NCBI RefSeq assembly: GCF_944380975.1
Contig: NZ_CALWJK010000009.1
Location: 1-51,943, forward strand
DNA from: an uncultured Agathobaculum sp.
GTDB taxonomy: Bacteria > Bacillota > Clostridia > Oscillospirales > Butyricicoccaceae
DNA: 51,943 nt
Reading direction: 5' to 3'
Shown here: piece by piece, positions 25,550 to 33,529 of the stretch
Position numbering within the stretch: the first letter of the stretch is position 1
How the letters are laid out: the number at the start of each line of letters is the position of its first letter
Made by a program: the position numbers and the translations under genes
Notes under the pieces: generated by a model
The model's database searches: none
Seen by the model: only the letters and a program-made list of their open reading frames with translations
Told to the model about the DNA's origin: nothing

Positions 25550-27554
25550 TTACTTCTTTTTTCTTCGTTTATGATGTTTTCCTCCTTCCTGCGGGGTCAC
25601 CTTGTTATTCAGCGGCTGTGCGCTGCGGCGCAGCCTGCGCGTCTTGTCAGCAATCTGCGGCCGTCCGACCATATCCGGCGTACGGATACTGGACGGCACA
25701 TTGCTTTGTACCGTGGTGGTCTGCTGTATTTCGCTATGCTCACGCTGCGACGGCGAAACAGCAGTACGCCGATCCGGTGCGGGTGTTGCCGGGGAAACCG
25801 CAGGTCGGCTGCCTCCTTCGGCCGATGCAGGCGATACCGCCGGCGTGACTGGCATTGGTGCCCTTGCCGTAGGCGACGGCGGCTGCACTGCTGCTTGCGG
25901 TACGGTCTGTACCGCTGTGCGCGGTGTCGGTTGTCCAGATATCGATGCAGCGGTCTGTGGCTGCTGCACGACCGGCGTCACACGAAGAGAGCCGACATCT
26001 GCACTTGGCATTTGCCTTGCCTGCTGCGCTGCCTGTTGTACCGGCGGCGCAGGCGGCATCATGCGGCTCGGCGGCGATACGGCCGAACCGGTAGAACCAG
26101 CCGGAGCGGTCCGGTTGGGTTGGACGGCAGACGCAGTATGTCCCTGCGCGGCGGTGGCAGCTGCTACGGCAGCTGTTGGAACAACGCTGGACGAATGTCC
26201 TGCCGATTCTGTCGGAGACACCTGCGGGCGTTCCGGCGCATTCTGCTCTGTATATCCTGTGCGCATCTCGGACAAATTGCTTTCGCTGTGCAAAAGTGTC
26301 TGTACATGCGGCGGGGATACAGGACTCACTGGTGTCACGCGAGCTGGGCGCGACGTGGTCGGCTGTACGGACTGGTGCGCGCTGGGCGTCCCTGAAACAG
26401 ATTGCTGCGGTGCGCCAGAGGTTTCCGTGTTGCTTGGGAATACCTGTTCGGGTATGTGCGGCACGGCAGCGGCAGGCTGTACCGGTGTGACGGACAGTCC
26501 GGGTGCGGTATCCGCTCGATGCATCGGCATGACCGGCGCATGGGTGCCTATTTCCGTCTGCGGTGTACTCATCCGTCCGAAATCCGCGGGCAGCGGCGGA
26601 AGCGCTGGAGACACAGGTGAAACCATCATCCGGCTTACTGCATTTGCTTCAGATACACTCTGGTTCTGACTGCGGATGCTGCTGACTGAGCTGCCGTCCT
26701 CCCAATCGTCTGCGTCAACTGAAATGGCCTGACTGACCTGCCGGATCGAAGCCGGATCACCAGCCCCATGCCGGTTGCGGAACGAAGTCAAGTCGCTCAT
26801 CGCCCTTGCGCCCGAACCGGCAACATGGATGGCCGCTCCGGCAACGCCTGCCGCGCTTGCGGCAGCGCCGCCCTGTGCAGATGCTCCAACTGTTCCACCG
26901 GATTGGCTGCCCTGCTTGCCACCGTGCTGCATGAAAGACCCAGATGCCGGCGGCGCAGGGCTGCCATGCCCGGCGGATGGCATACCTTGCGCCGCGGTGC
27001 GTGTGACCATTTGCGCAATACTGCGCAGCGTCATAGCGGTAAGCATCCCCGGGAAACGCGTACCCAGTGGATCGCCGGTCAGGGCCGGATTGAGGCCGAT
27101 GCGCAAAATAATGCCGTCCATCTTTTTTGCCATGCGGACAATGCCAACGACCAGCATCATCCACGGGATAATGGCCGTGCCGTTCGGTGCATTGGACATT
27201 GCGCTGATCAGCAGCTTGACAAACACCAGATTGAATACCATCAGTGCGCACATGGACGCAAACATCCGGAGCCAGCCGCGAAAAATCTCTGCGGTGGATT
27301 TGGAGCCGCCCATGGCAAATGCCAACGCCGGACATCATAGACCGCATTGCCTGAAAGACCAGGTTGCCGATCAGCAGCGCCCAGCCCACCGCGAAAAAGA
27401 TGGTGCCGATATCTTTTACCACCGGCACACGATCCGCAAAATAGGTTAGATCTGTGTGGAACAAATCCATCAGCTGCTCCAGCAGGTATTCCACTATCTC
27501 ATACCAGAGCGACGCGAGTCACTCAAACAGTGCTTTTATCAGTTTTTCAAGAAT
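25550..27554 (-). pseudogene. trbL: TrbL/VirB6-like membrane protein, interrupted
   Basis: Three defects are visible. GGGAGG (27564-27569) is followed at the usual distance by ATT rather than ATG (27554). A TGA at 27521-27519 stands in the frame LFE*LASLWYEIVEYLLEQL, where Trp would fit. The frame then breaks near 27330 between FQAMRSMMSGVG and GGSKSTAEIFRGWLRMFAS, with intervening membrane helices deleted. The remaining 3' part (27325-25550, 591 codons) encodes transmembrane segments and a long Pro/Ala/Val/Ser-rich cytoplasmic tail. The channel protein is unlikely to be functional. Confidence 0.8.
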
Positions 27555-27690
27555 TTTAGGCTGCCTCCCTTCGAAAATGGCAAAAGAAAAGCACCGTATT
27601 GTGAAAAATACGATGCTGTAATGTAAAAAGGATGTTTTCTTGCCGAAACGTCCTTTTCCTGTTCATCTATTCTGTTTTATTGGCACAATA

Positions 27691-27993
27691 TCATAACAGT
27701 GCGCTATAGTCCCGCCGTGCGTACAGTATCCTGCGGATCTGCACCGTATCATCGACGACAACGAAGAACACCAGATAGTTCTCCACCAACAAATACCGGT
27801 ATCCCTTTGCTGCGAGTGCAAGATCACGTGGATGCGGACAGCGTTCCGGCATTTGAGAAAGGCCTAAAATGCGCTCCACCAGTAAATCATAATACCGAAG
27901 CGCGATATCCGGCGATAAGGTGTTCAGATAAGAAACGACTTCCTGCAGGTCCTTCTTCGCCGTGGGATAGATCCGTATTTTATACTTTTCCAT
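27691..27993 (-). CDS. RelE/ParE-family toxin (type II TA 1)
   Basis: This 100-residue protein starts MEKYKIRIYPTAKKDLQEVV and has RDLALAAKGYRYLLVENYLVFF and IRRILYARRDYSALL, the ParE/RelE beta-sheet pattern. The start at 27993 overlaps the antitoxin stop by 14 nt. It is an mRNA interferase or gyrase poison, depending on subfamily. The pair sits inside the conjugation operon, between trbL and the VirB2-like gene. Confidence 0.88.
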   Translation of the reverse strand: MEKYKIRIYPTAKKDLQEVVSYLNTLSPDIALRYYDLLVERILGLSQMPERCPHPRDLALAAKGYRYLLVENYLVFFVVVDDTVQIRRILYARRDYSALL

Positions 27994-28252
27994 GGATGCT
28001 CTCCCGCAGCGCATCTGCAACTTGCAAAAAGTCTTCCCCTCCCGCACCGGAAGCGATTTCCTGCTCCGCTACGGCAAGTTTGCCATAAAGGTCGATCAAA
28101 CCCTGTTGACGTTCATATTCCTCCATGCTGATCACGACCATATCACCGGTTCCGTTGCGTGTGATGAAAACAGGTTCCTGCGTCTGATGGCAAAAATCCG
28201 AGATTTCGTTAGCACTATTCCTTAAATCCGAAATGGGACGAATGCTCGGCAT
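27980..28252 (-). CDS. Phd/YefM-family antitoxin (type II TA 1)
   Basis: This 90-residue protein starts MPSIRPISDLRNSANEISDF, then TQEPVFITRNGTGDMVVISM, the Phd/YefM DNA-binding fold. The C-terminal half would wrap the toxin. The start at 28252 is chosen from family alignment; the frame is open to 28294. Confidence 0.88.
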   Translation of the reverse strand: MPSIRPISDLRNSANEISDFCHQTQEPVFITRNGTGDMVVISMEEYERQQGLIDLYGKLAVAEQEIASGAGGEDFLQVADALRESIHGKV

Positions 28253-28284
28253 CACTAACACCTCCACTGTGTTTTTCCACCTCC

Positions 28285-28313
28285 ATTGTAGCAAAATAAT
28301 GTGTAAATTTCAA
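28285..28313 (-). promoter_or_regulatory. Promoter of type II TA 1
   Basis: TTGAAA (28313-28308), 17 bp, TACAAT (28290-28285) on the minus strand, about 33 nt before the antitoxin start. Probably autoregulated by the TA complex. Confidence 0.65.
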
Positions 28314-28336
28314 TGCAAATTATGTGTATCTTTTAT

Positions 28337-28392
28337 TCTGGCGTTGCCAGACCGTCGAACAGCGGGCGGACGTAAGCGATAAACGCGCCATA
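28337..28392 (-). repeat. Duplicated 3' end of the VirB2-like gene
   Basis: GGCGTTGCCAGACCGTCGAA and the bases that follow match 29039-29094, the end of the VirB2-like gene (IAYVRPLFDGLATLE), with a few differences. The copies flank type II TA 2, so the TA pair entered by recombination or a second VirB2-like copy was deleted. Confidence 0.8.
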
Positions 28393-28401
28393 CCGTTACC
28401 A

Positions 28402-28430
28402 TTGCATATATGGCGAAATAATGATAGAAT
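28402..28430 (+). promoter_or_regulatory. Promoter of type II TA 2
   Basis: TTGCAT (28402-28407), 17 bp, TAGAAT (28425-28430), then GGAGGTGAC before the antitoxin ATG. Confidence 0.65.
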
Positions 28431-28458
28431 AATAATAGAATTCATGGAGGTGACTGAC

Positions 28459-28725
28459 ATGAAAATCAAATCATCTACCGTCCTTCGTAACGATTATAAT
28501 ACGATCTCCGCACTTGCGCACGAGAGTCAGGAGCCGATTTATATCACCAAAAACGGAGAGGGTGATATCGTCCTAATGAGCGTAGACGCTTTTGAAAACC
28601 GGGAACAGGTATTGCAGCACCGTGCGGCGATACTGGAAGCAGAGTTCTCGCGCTTGAATGGCGAGCCCACCTATTCGGTAGACGAAATCCGCCGCAAGCT
28701 GAAGGGGAAGTACGACAATGCCTGA
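28459..28725 (+). CDS. Phd/YefM-family antitoxin (type II TA 2)
   Basis: This 88-residue protein from ATG 28459 (TGGAGGTGAC) has MKIKSSTVLRNDYNTISALA and EPIYITKNGEGDIVLMSVDA, a Phd/YefM fold with an extended C-terminal helix. It overlaps the toxin start by 8 nt. It is transcribed against the surrounding conjugation operon and divergently from TA 1. Confidence 0.9.
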   Translation: MKIKSSTVLRNDYNTISALAHESQEPIYITKNGEGDIVLMSVDAFENREQVLQHRAAILEAEFSRLNGEPTYSVDEIRRKLKGKYDNA

Positions 28726-29029
28726 TGCCTATCGCTTGGAAATTCTGACACCGGCATGGCAGGACATTGACCGGATCTCTGATCTGCACCTTCTCCTTGT
28801 CGGTCCGCAATCCGCAGAGAAAATTACGGATAAGTTATTGGATACCATTGCTCTGCTTGCCTCACAACCCTATATGGGTGCATTGCACCCGGATACGTTT
28901 CTGGCGCAACGGGAATATCGTAAAATCATTTGCGGCAATTATGTATGCGTTTATAAGGTGATCGGAACGACCGTATATGTGTATCGCATCGTAGACGGAC
29001 GAACCGACTACCCGAAACTGCTGCGCTGA
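28718..29029 (+). CDS. RelE/ParE-family toxin (type II TA 2)
   Basis: This 103-residue protein has YRLEILTPAWQDIDRI, QPYMGALHPD, REYRKIICGNYVCVYKV and VYVYRIVDGRTDYPKLL, a typical RelE/ParE toxin. The stop lies 3 nt from the convergent VirB2-like stop, so the insertion is tight and leaves the pilin gene complete. Confidence 0.9.
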   Translation: MPDAYRLEILTPAWQDIDRISDLHLLLVGPQSAEKITDKLLDTIALLASQPYMGALHPDTFLAQREYRKIICGNYVCVYKVIGTTVYVYRIVDGRTDYPKLLR

Positions 29030-29032
29030 CCC

Positions 29033-29416
29033 TTATTCCAGCGTTGCCAGACCGTCGAACAGCGGGCGGACGTACGCGATGAACGCACCGATGCCGTTGA
29101 TAATGACCCATGCGAGCCAAATTCGTTTAAGCCAATCCCACGCCTGATCAGCCTTGGGCTGTGCGCCGCTCATTTTAGCGCCGATGACTGCAATCGCACT
29201 CATCAGGCCGGCAAGGACGGTAGAAATGGCGGCCAGTTTGGAATAAACGTCCTTGATAATACGGTTTGCGGCCGTCCACATATCCTCTACGGCGAATGCC
29301 TGTGGGATGATGACCGCCCCAAGGATCAATAGCACCAGCGCGATGCGGTAAAATAGAAAGGCGCGTGCCATCCAGTCTCGGTAGACACGCGCCGTTTGCA
29401 GTTTATTTTGGTTCAA
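29033..29416 (-). CDS. VirB2-like/Maff2-type conjugation protein
   Basis: This 127-residue protein with three hydrophobic segments (FLFYRIALVLLILGAVII; LAAISTVLAGLMSAIAVIGA; WLAWVIINGIGAFIAYVRPL) matches the small TrbC/VirB2-like proteins placed before TrbL in clostridial ICEs. TTG at 29416 is chosen as start because AGGAGGAAC is 8 nt upstream; the longer frame to 29485 overlaps the antisense promoter of cassette 2. It is possibly a pilin or membrane scaffold. Confidence 0.75.
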   Translation of the reverse strand: MNQNKLQTARVYRDWMARAFLFYRIALVLLILGAVIIPQAFAVEDMWTAANRIIKDVYSKLAAISTVLAGLMSAIAVIGAKMSGAQPKADQAWDWLKRIWLAWVIINGIGAFIAYVRPLFDGLATLE

Positions 29417-29446
29417 TGATAGTTCCTCCTTGTCGTCTTGATAATC

Positions 29447-29475
29447 TTGACAAGACGGCGTAGGATGCATATAAT
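29447..29475 (+). promoter_or_regulatory. Perfect sigma-A promoter for cassette-2 antisense RNA
   Basis: TTGACA (29447-29452), exactly 17 bp, TATAAT (29470-29475). The arms CGTCTTG/CAAGACG overlap the -35 region, as in cassette 1, but no T-run follows here. Confidence 0.9.
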
Positions 29476-29481
29476 GAAAAT

Positions 29482-29574
29482 ACAAGGGGAACGCTGTTAC
29501 AGCAGTCAGCCCCTACTCAAAGTTCAACAAATGTTGACCGTTCGGGTGCAGCCGAGCGGTCAACGCGCTTTTAT
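29482..29574 (+). ncRNA. Candidate antitoxin RNA, cassette 2 (about 93 nt)
   Basis: The RNA has the same layout as in cassette 1: shared leader GGAACGCTGTTACAGCAGTC (29488-29507), central 13-bp hairpin (29533-29545 with 29552-29564), then GCGCTTTTAT. Confidence 0.62.
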
Positions 29575-29631
29575 AAGTAAAATATGAAGCAGTAAGATTG
29601 CCCATATCACAATTCTTGCGAATCGTCTCAT
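29560..29631 (-). CDS. Candidate type I toxin peptide, copy 2 (23 aa)
   Basis: ATG 29631 to TGA 29560. The peptide is MRRFARIVIW, then AILLLHILLIKAR. It has a basic N-terminus, a 15-residue hydrophobic core and a basic end, as expected for a membrane-active toxin. The Shine-Dalgarno AAAGGGGG is 9 nt upstream. It is paired in a 7-bp hairpin (ACTCCCT with AGGGGGT, 4-nt loop). Seventeen of 23 positions are identical to copy 3. Confidence 0.65.
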   Translation of the reverse strand: MRRFARIVIWAILLLHILLIKAR

Positions 29632-29657
29632 AAAGCATCACCCCCTTTATAGGGAGT

Positions 29658-29686
29658 GGGCTGACCGCCATATGTAACAGCGTTCC
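29658..29686 (-). repeat. Right inverted repeat of cassette 2 (partner at 29488-29513)
   Basis: GGGCTGAC and GTAACAGCGTTCC are complementary to GGAACGCTGTTAC and GTCAGCCC of the left repeat. They give both RNAs the same 5' sequence and allow 5'-3' closure of the toxin mRNA. Confidence 0.8.
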
Positions 29687-29693
29687 TGTGCTC

Positions 29694-29722
29694 AGTATAT
29701 CACATACGCCGCTTATCGTCTA
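29694..29722 (-). promoter_or_regulatory. Promoter of cassette-2 toxin mRNA
   Basis: TAGACG (29722-29717), 17 bp, TATACT (29699-29694) on the minus strand. Confidence 0.7.
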
Positions 29723-29728
29723 CGTGTA

Positions 29729-29751
29729 CCGCCCTTTGAGGCGGCTTTTTT
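29729..29751 (+). terminator. Distal plus-strand terminator of cassette 2
   Basis: CCGCC/GGCGG stem followed by CTTTTTTG, touching the stop codon of the SLH-protein gene. Confidence 0.75.
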
Positions 29752-29752
29752 G

Positions 29753-31930
29753 TTACTCTGCTCGGTTTGCCGCACTGATGATCTCCTGATACGCCCAATG
29801 CGAAGCAGGCACATCTGTGAATTGGGTGACGATGGCCTGCACACGCAGCGAACGGCTGGTCACGCGGTTGATGAGTTTTGCCGCCTCTGCACGGGTGATG
29901 GAGTAGTTCGGGCGAAATGTACCATCCGGATAACCGTTGATCCAGCCATGCAGCTGGCCGTATGCCACCGCATCATGCGTTTCCCCGGCTGTTGCTACAT
30001 CAGGGAAAGCAATCGTGCCGGATGCAACATTTGGCGAACCGCTCAGGCGGTACAGCCAGACGGACAGCTCCGCGCGGGAAATCGCAGCATTCGGCCGGAA
30101 GTATGAGGCCTTTTCAATTCCTGCATCGTAAAACGCGTTGACCGCATTGGTGTACCAACTGCCGGTCGGCACATCCGCTGCGCCGCAGCTGGGATACACC
30201 GTAAGGTCGGAATAGTTGGTCAAACGGGACAGCATCACAGCCGCTTCCGCGCGGGTCAGGGTGTTTTCCGGGCAAAAGCGATTGTTGCCCATGCCCTCGA
30301 AATAGGGTGCGGTAATGCCGCTCAGCAGATACAGCTTATCACTGCCCGCCCATACGGCATAGGCGCTCAGCTGGACATCATCCCAGATGCCGCTCACCGT
30401 AACCTTGAGGATACCGCTATCGGATAGCGACATGGAATAGGTCTTGCTGCCCACCTTGATGGTTTTGGAGTCCGCGGTAGCAGTTGCCTGCTGGCTGCCC
30501 ACGCGCAGCGTCACCGTGCTGAGCTGATAACCGGACTGCGGGGTGACGGTATATGTCACCGAGCCACCATTGTTCACGCCTGTTCTGGAAACCGATACGG
30601 TACAGTTCTGCGTCTTGCCGATGGTGACAGAATGATCGTAGGTCATCAGCTTGGAGGCAGTGGCGGATACCTTGACCGGGGCATAAACATCATCCACATA
30701 CAGGATGACATCGGCGCCGCTTTGCTGCAGCTTGTAGTCTATACCGTCCACAGTGATCTCGTCCTCGTCTGCATCCACCGTACGGCTGGTGCCGTCCACG
30801 GCAAGCGTGATACGGCTGAGGCGGTAGTTTGCCTCGGCGGAAATGGTAAAGCGGACATCCGTGCCCTTACTCACAGTGCTGCCGCAATCCTTATCAATAT
30901 CCACGCCTGTGCCTTCCGACACGGTGACCGTGATATGATCTTCATCCAGCTCGGAAACAAAGTACACCTGCAGATCGGTTTGTACATCAGCCAGTCGCAG
31001 CGTCACGCGGTCGTCCTGCCGGCTGATGCGGTACACCTTTCCGGCGAGCCAGATGCGTTCTTCGGAAACATAGCCGGTTGCGGACTGGGTGCCGTTCTCC
31101 AGCCGAATCTCGGTGATTTCATAGCCGCGCTCAGCATCCGCGATGATGTTTGCATCGTTCCCGCGCCGCACCTCGACGCGGCTGCTGACCGGATCGACAC
31201 CTTTATCACCGCTGACGCGGACGACCAGCGGCAGCTCGCCCGGCTTGCCGTTGCTGAAAAAGTGGATACCGAGGCTTTCTTCTACGGTCAGCGTCATCGT
31301 GACTTTGCCGTCCGTCACGGCAAACGGATAGGTTTTCTCGCCTACCTGAACAGCACCATCGGCTAGATCAGCCGTGTTTGCCAGACCGGCATCGGTGCGC
31401 GTTACCTGCACACGGGTGATTGCAGCGTCCCCGGATGGCGCTGCGGTAATCGTAACTGCCTTGCCGATGCCGTATGTCCCGCCGCCGCTGACGTCAATGC
31501 CGCTGTCCGCGGTCACGGCAACCTTGCAGGAAGCTGCTTCGGCAGCTGCGGACAGCGTAAGATCGCCGGTGCAGTTGCCCGGCACAGTCACTGTAGCAGT
31601 GCGTCCCACATATTTCAACGGCAGCACAATACCACCCACGATAAGCTGCGTCGGCATTTCCGCTGTGTTGATCACTGCACTGGCTGATGCATCGCCATAA
31701 GAGGCATGAAGGGCCGTAATGCGGTAACCGTCCAGCGGCGCAAAGGAAACATCCCTTGCCACGCCGATTTCCCACACGTTGATGCCTACTTCACTGGATG
31801 TATAACCCGTGCCGCTCTGTACTTCAACGCGGTGTGTACCGCTCGCCGCATATGACTGCGGCAATAAAGTTGCTGCCCGCAGCCACAAAACCAGCAGCAA
31901 AATGGGAAAGCGTAATTTTTTCGTCGTCAT
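29753..31930 (-). CDS. Secreted surface protein with SLH domains
   Basis: This 725-residue protein has a signal peptide at about 1-29 (FPILLLVLWLRAATLLPQSYAAS). A middle part of four or five beta-rich repeats of about 75-80 residues follows (pattern VSxGTGVDIxxxxGSTVSKGxDVxFTIxxxxxYRLSxI, similar to bacterial Ig-like/invasin repeats). Three SLH motifs lie at about residues 540-725 (NRFCPENTLTRAEAAVMLSR; NAFYDAGIEKASYFRPNAAI; HGWINGYPDGTFRPNYSITR; TQFTDVPASHWAYQEIISAA). SLH domains bind pyruvylated wall polymers. As ICE cargo it may act in mating contact or adhesion. Confidence 0.88.
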   Translation of the reverse strand: MTTKKLRFPILLLVLWLRAATLLPQSYAASGTHRVEVQSGTGYTSSEVGINVWEIGVARDVSFAPLDGYRITALHASYGDASASAVINTAEMPTQLIVGGIVLPLKYVGRTATVTVPGNCTGDLTLSAAAEAASCKVAVTADSGIDVSGGGTYGIGKAVTITAAPSGDAAITRVQVTRTDAGLANTADLADGAVQVGEKTYPFAVTDGKVTMTLTVEESLGIHFFSNGKPGELPLVVRVSGDKGVDPVSSRVEVRRGNDANIIADAERGYEITEIRLENGTQSATGYVSEERIWLAGKVYRISRQDDRVTLRLADVQTDLQVYFVSELDEDHITVTVSEGTGVDIDKDCGSTVSKGTDVRFTISAEANYRLSRITLAVDGTSRTVDADEDEITVDGIDYKLQQSGADVILYVDDVYAPVKVSATASKLMTYDHSVTIGKTQNCTVSVSRTGVNNGGSVTYTVTPQSGYQLSTVTLRVGSQQATATADSKTIKVGSKTYSMSLSDSGILKVTVSGIWDDVQLSAYAVWAGSDKLYLLSGITAPYFEGMGNNRFCPENTLTRAEAAVMLSRLTNYSDLTVYPSCGAADVPTGSWYTNAVNAFYDAGIEKASYFRPNAAISRAELSVWLYRLSGSPNVASGTIAFPDVATAGETHDAVAYGQLHGWINGYPDGTFRPNYSITRAEAAKLINRVTSRSLRVQAIVTQFTDVPASHWAYQEIISAANRAE

Positions 31931-31953
31931 GTTTTCGCTCCTTTCTCCGAACG

Positions 31954-31985
31954 AAAAAGCCGGTATGACAGGAAATCATACCGGC
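31954..31985 (-). terminator. Terminator between the SLH gene and the lipoprotein gene
   Basis: GCCGGTATGA/TCATACCGGC, a perfect 10-bp stem with T5 on the minus strand. Confidence 0.8.
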
Positions 31986-31994
31986 CTATGCCGT

Positions 31995-32627
31995 TTATTC
32001 GGTTTCGCTTGCAATCAGGGCAGCGGCGGTCTGATCGAAGACTTCCGAGCCCTCGTCCGTCTGCACATCCACCAGCGCGCGCCACAGGCGATCCACTCGG
32101 GCAACACCGTTGCCCAGATCGGTGTAGCAGACGATCTGCTCCATACCGACCGCATCATTGTCCAGAAGCAGATGCACGACAAAGCGTTTTTCACTCAGCT
32201 TCATCGGCTGGGTGTACTGGATGCGATCAAATTCGCTCGCATCCGCCCAGTGATACAGCTCACTTTCCGCCAGCTCACGCACCGTGCCATATTCGCCCAG
32301 CTGCACCGCCGAGCTGTTCAGCACCAGCTCCGTGCTGACCGATGTGAGCTGATCCGTGCCGGCAGTCGGCTCCTCGCCCGTATCAAGTGCGTACAAGGCG
32401 GCCGAACCACCTGACGCGAATTCCACGTCACGCCGTACCAGCGGCACTTCCAGTACCTCATCTGTCTGGGCATCGTTCCATTCCTCCAAATTTGTCTGTT
32501 TCATCTGTACAAATGCTGTCGTGTCCGTGTCGGGCACCTCCATTTTGGGATTATCGTCCGCGCAGCCTGCCGGCAGAAGCAGCGCCCCTGTCAGGCAGAC
32601 GGCGATCAAGCCGCGGAATTTCATCAT
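31995..32627 (-). CDS. Lipoprotein of unknown function
   Basis: This 210-residue protein has a signal peptide with lipobox (LIAVCLTGALLLPAGC, Cys at 23), then a Thr/Glu-rich linker and a beta-strand-rich domain. AGGAGG is 6 nt upstream. Its stop lies before the terminator at 31954-31985. It lies between a sortase and an SLH protein in the same orientation, so it probably belongs to a surface module. No family recognised. Confidence 0.7.
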   Translation of the reverse strand: MMKFRGLIAVCLTGALLLPAGCADDNPKMEVPDTDTTAFVQMKQTNLEEWNDAQTDEVLEVPLVRRDVEFASGGSAALYALDTGEEPTAGTDQLTSVSTELVLNSSAVQLGEYGTVRELAESELYHWADASEFDRIQYTQPMKLSEKRFVVHLLLDNDAVGMEQIVCYTDLGNGVARVDRLWRALVDVQTDEGSEVFDQTAAALIASETE

Positions 32628-32637
32628 ATCACGCCTC

Positions 32638-33429
32638 CTAACGCATTTCCTGTCCGATTACGCAGAACCGATAGGCCGGTTCGTTCGCTATACAGGTGAG
32701 CATGGTGATCTGATTGCCGGCAGTGGGATTGAGCACATCGGTATCCGTTGCAAGGATACGGCCGGCAAAGGTGACCCGGTACGTGCGCGTGCCGAGCGAA
32801 GTCTTATAGGTGACCACATCGCCGACCTGTACATACTTGAGGTTACCAAAATACGGCCACGAACCGCGGTTATGGCCACACAGTGCGACATTGCCGTTCC
32901 AGACGCTTGTCCCGTCCACATGTCCGGCGCCTTTCTGCATGCTTTCGTATGTCGCGCCGGGGTAAACATAAGCAAAAATGCTGCGGTTGCCGATGGATAC
33001 CGCGCCGAAATGCCCGTTTGTGGTGACGAGCCGGCGCTGCTCGGTGTAGCCGCCGTTCATGCCCTCCAGCCGATTGAATGACAACCCTTCCAGACCGTTC
33101 AAGGTTTCATCCGTGGCGATCTGCTTTTCCACCGCGCTGCCCCACGGGTCGATATACGACCCGACCGGAATGATGGGCGACCCGGTGCGCGGCGTGGTCT
33201 GACCTGAATTCGTGTCCATACTGTCTGACGGCACAACGATCGTGCCGCCGCCTGAATCGTCCTTGTTGTCCAGATCAAGCGCGTGGTTACTGGACGTTGG
33301 GGTGTAAAAGTAGTTGTCATAGAGGTTTGCATCATAGCGATACTCGAGCGCCGAGGCAAGCGGCGGACTAAGTGCCAGCAGACAGCAGGCTAGTGCGCCT
33401 CTGACGGCGCGTTTAATGGTGTTTTTCAT
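32638..33429 (-). CDS. Sortase-family transpeptidase
   Basis: This 263-residue protein starts at ATG 33429 with AAGGAG 9 nt upstream, followed by a signal-anchor (ALACCLLALSPPLASAL). The catalytic triad is visible: His in NVALCGHNRGSW, Cys in QITMLTCIANEP, Arg in AYRFCVIG. The order and spacing fit class B/D-like sortases. A low-complexity Ser/Thr/Gly segment at about 45-85 links anchor and domain. No LPxTG substrate is evident in the window. Confidence 0.82.
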   Translation of the reverse strand: MKNTIKRAVRGALACCLLALSPPLASALEYRYDANLYDNYFYTPTSSNHALDLDNKDDSGGGTIVVPSDSMDTNSGQTTPRTGSPIIPVGSYIDPWGSAVEKQIATDETLNGLEGLSFNRLEGMNGGYTEQRRLVTTNGHFGAVSIGNRSIFAYVYPGATYESMQKGAGHVDGTSVWNGNVALCGHNRGSWPYFGNLKYVQVGDVVTYKTSLGTRTYRVTFAGRILATDTDVLNPTAGNQITMLTCIANEPAYRFCVIGQEMR

Positions 33430-33451
33430 CACATTCATCTCCTTTTTGCAT

Positions 33452-33510
33452 AAAAATCCCCGTCTTTGAGGGATAAACCACACGAAGCGGTTCTCTTGAC
33501 AAAGACGGGG
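33452..33510 (-). terminator. Terminator of cassette-3 toxin mRNA, overlapping the antisense promoter
   Basis: CCCCGTCTTTG (33458-33468) pairs with CAAAGACGGGG (33500-33510). On the minus strand ATTTTTA follows. As in cassette 1, one arm overlaps the -35 box of the opposing promoter. Confidence 0.65.
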
Positions 33511-33523
33511 GGTATGTTATAAT
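33496..33523 (+). promoter_or_regulatory. Promoter for cassette-3 antisense RNA
   Basis: TTGACA (33496-33501), 16 bp, TATAAT (33518-33523). The surrounding CTTGACAAAGACGGGG is identical to cassette 1. Confidence 0.82.
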
Positions 33524-33529
33524 AATGAT

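Noticed and set aside
25602-26669. 355-codon plus-strand Cys/Gly-rich frame opposite trbL
   Set aside because: Product of the repetitive Pro/Ala/Thr codons of the TrbL tail on the other strand; composition is not protein-like.
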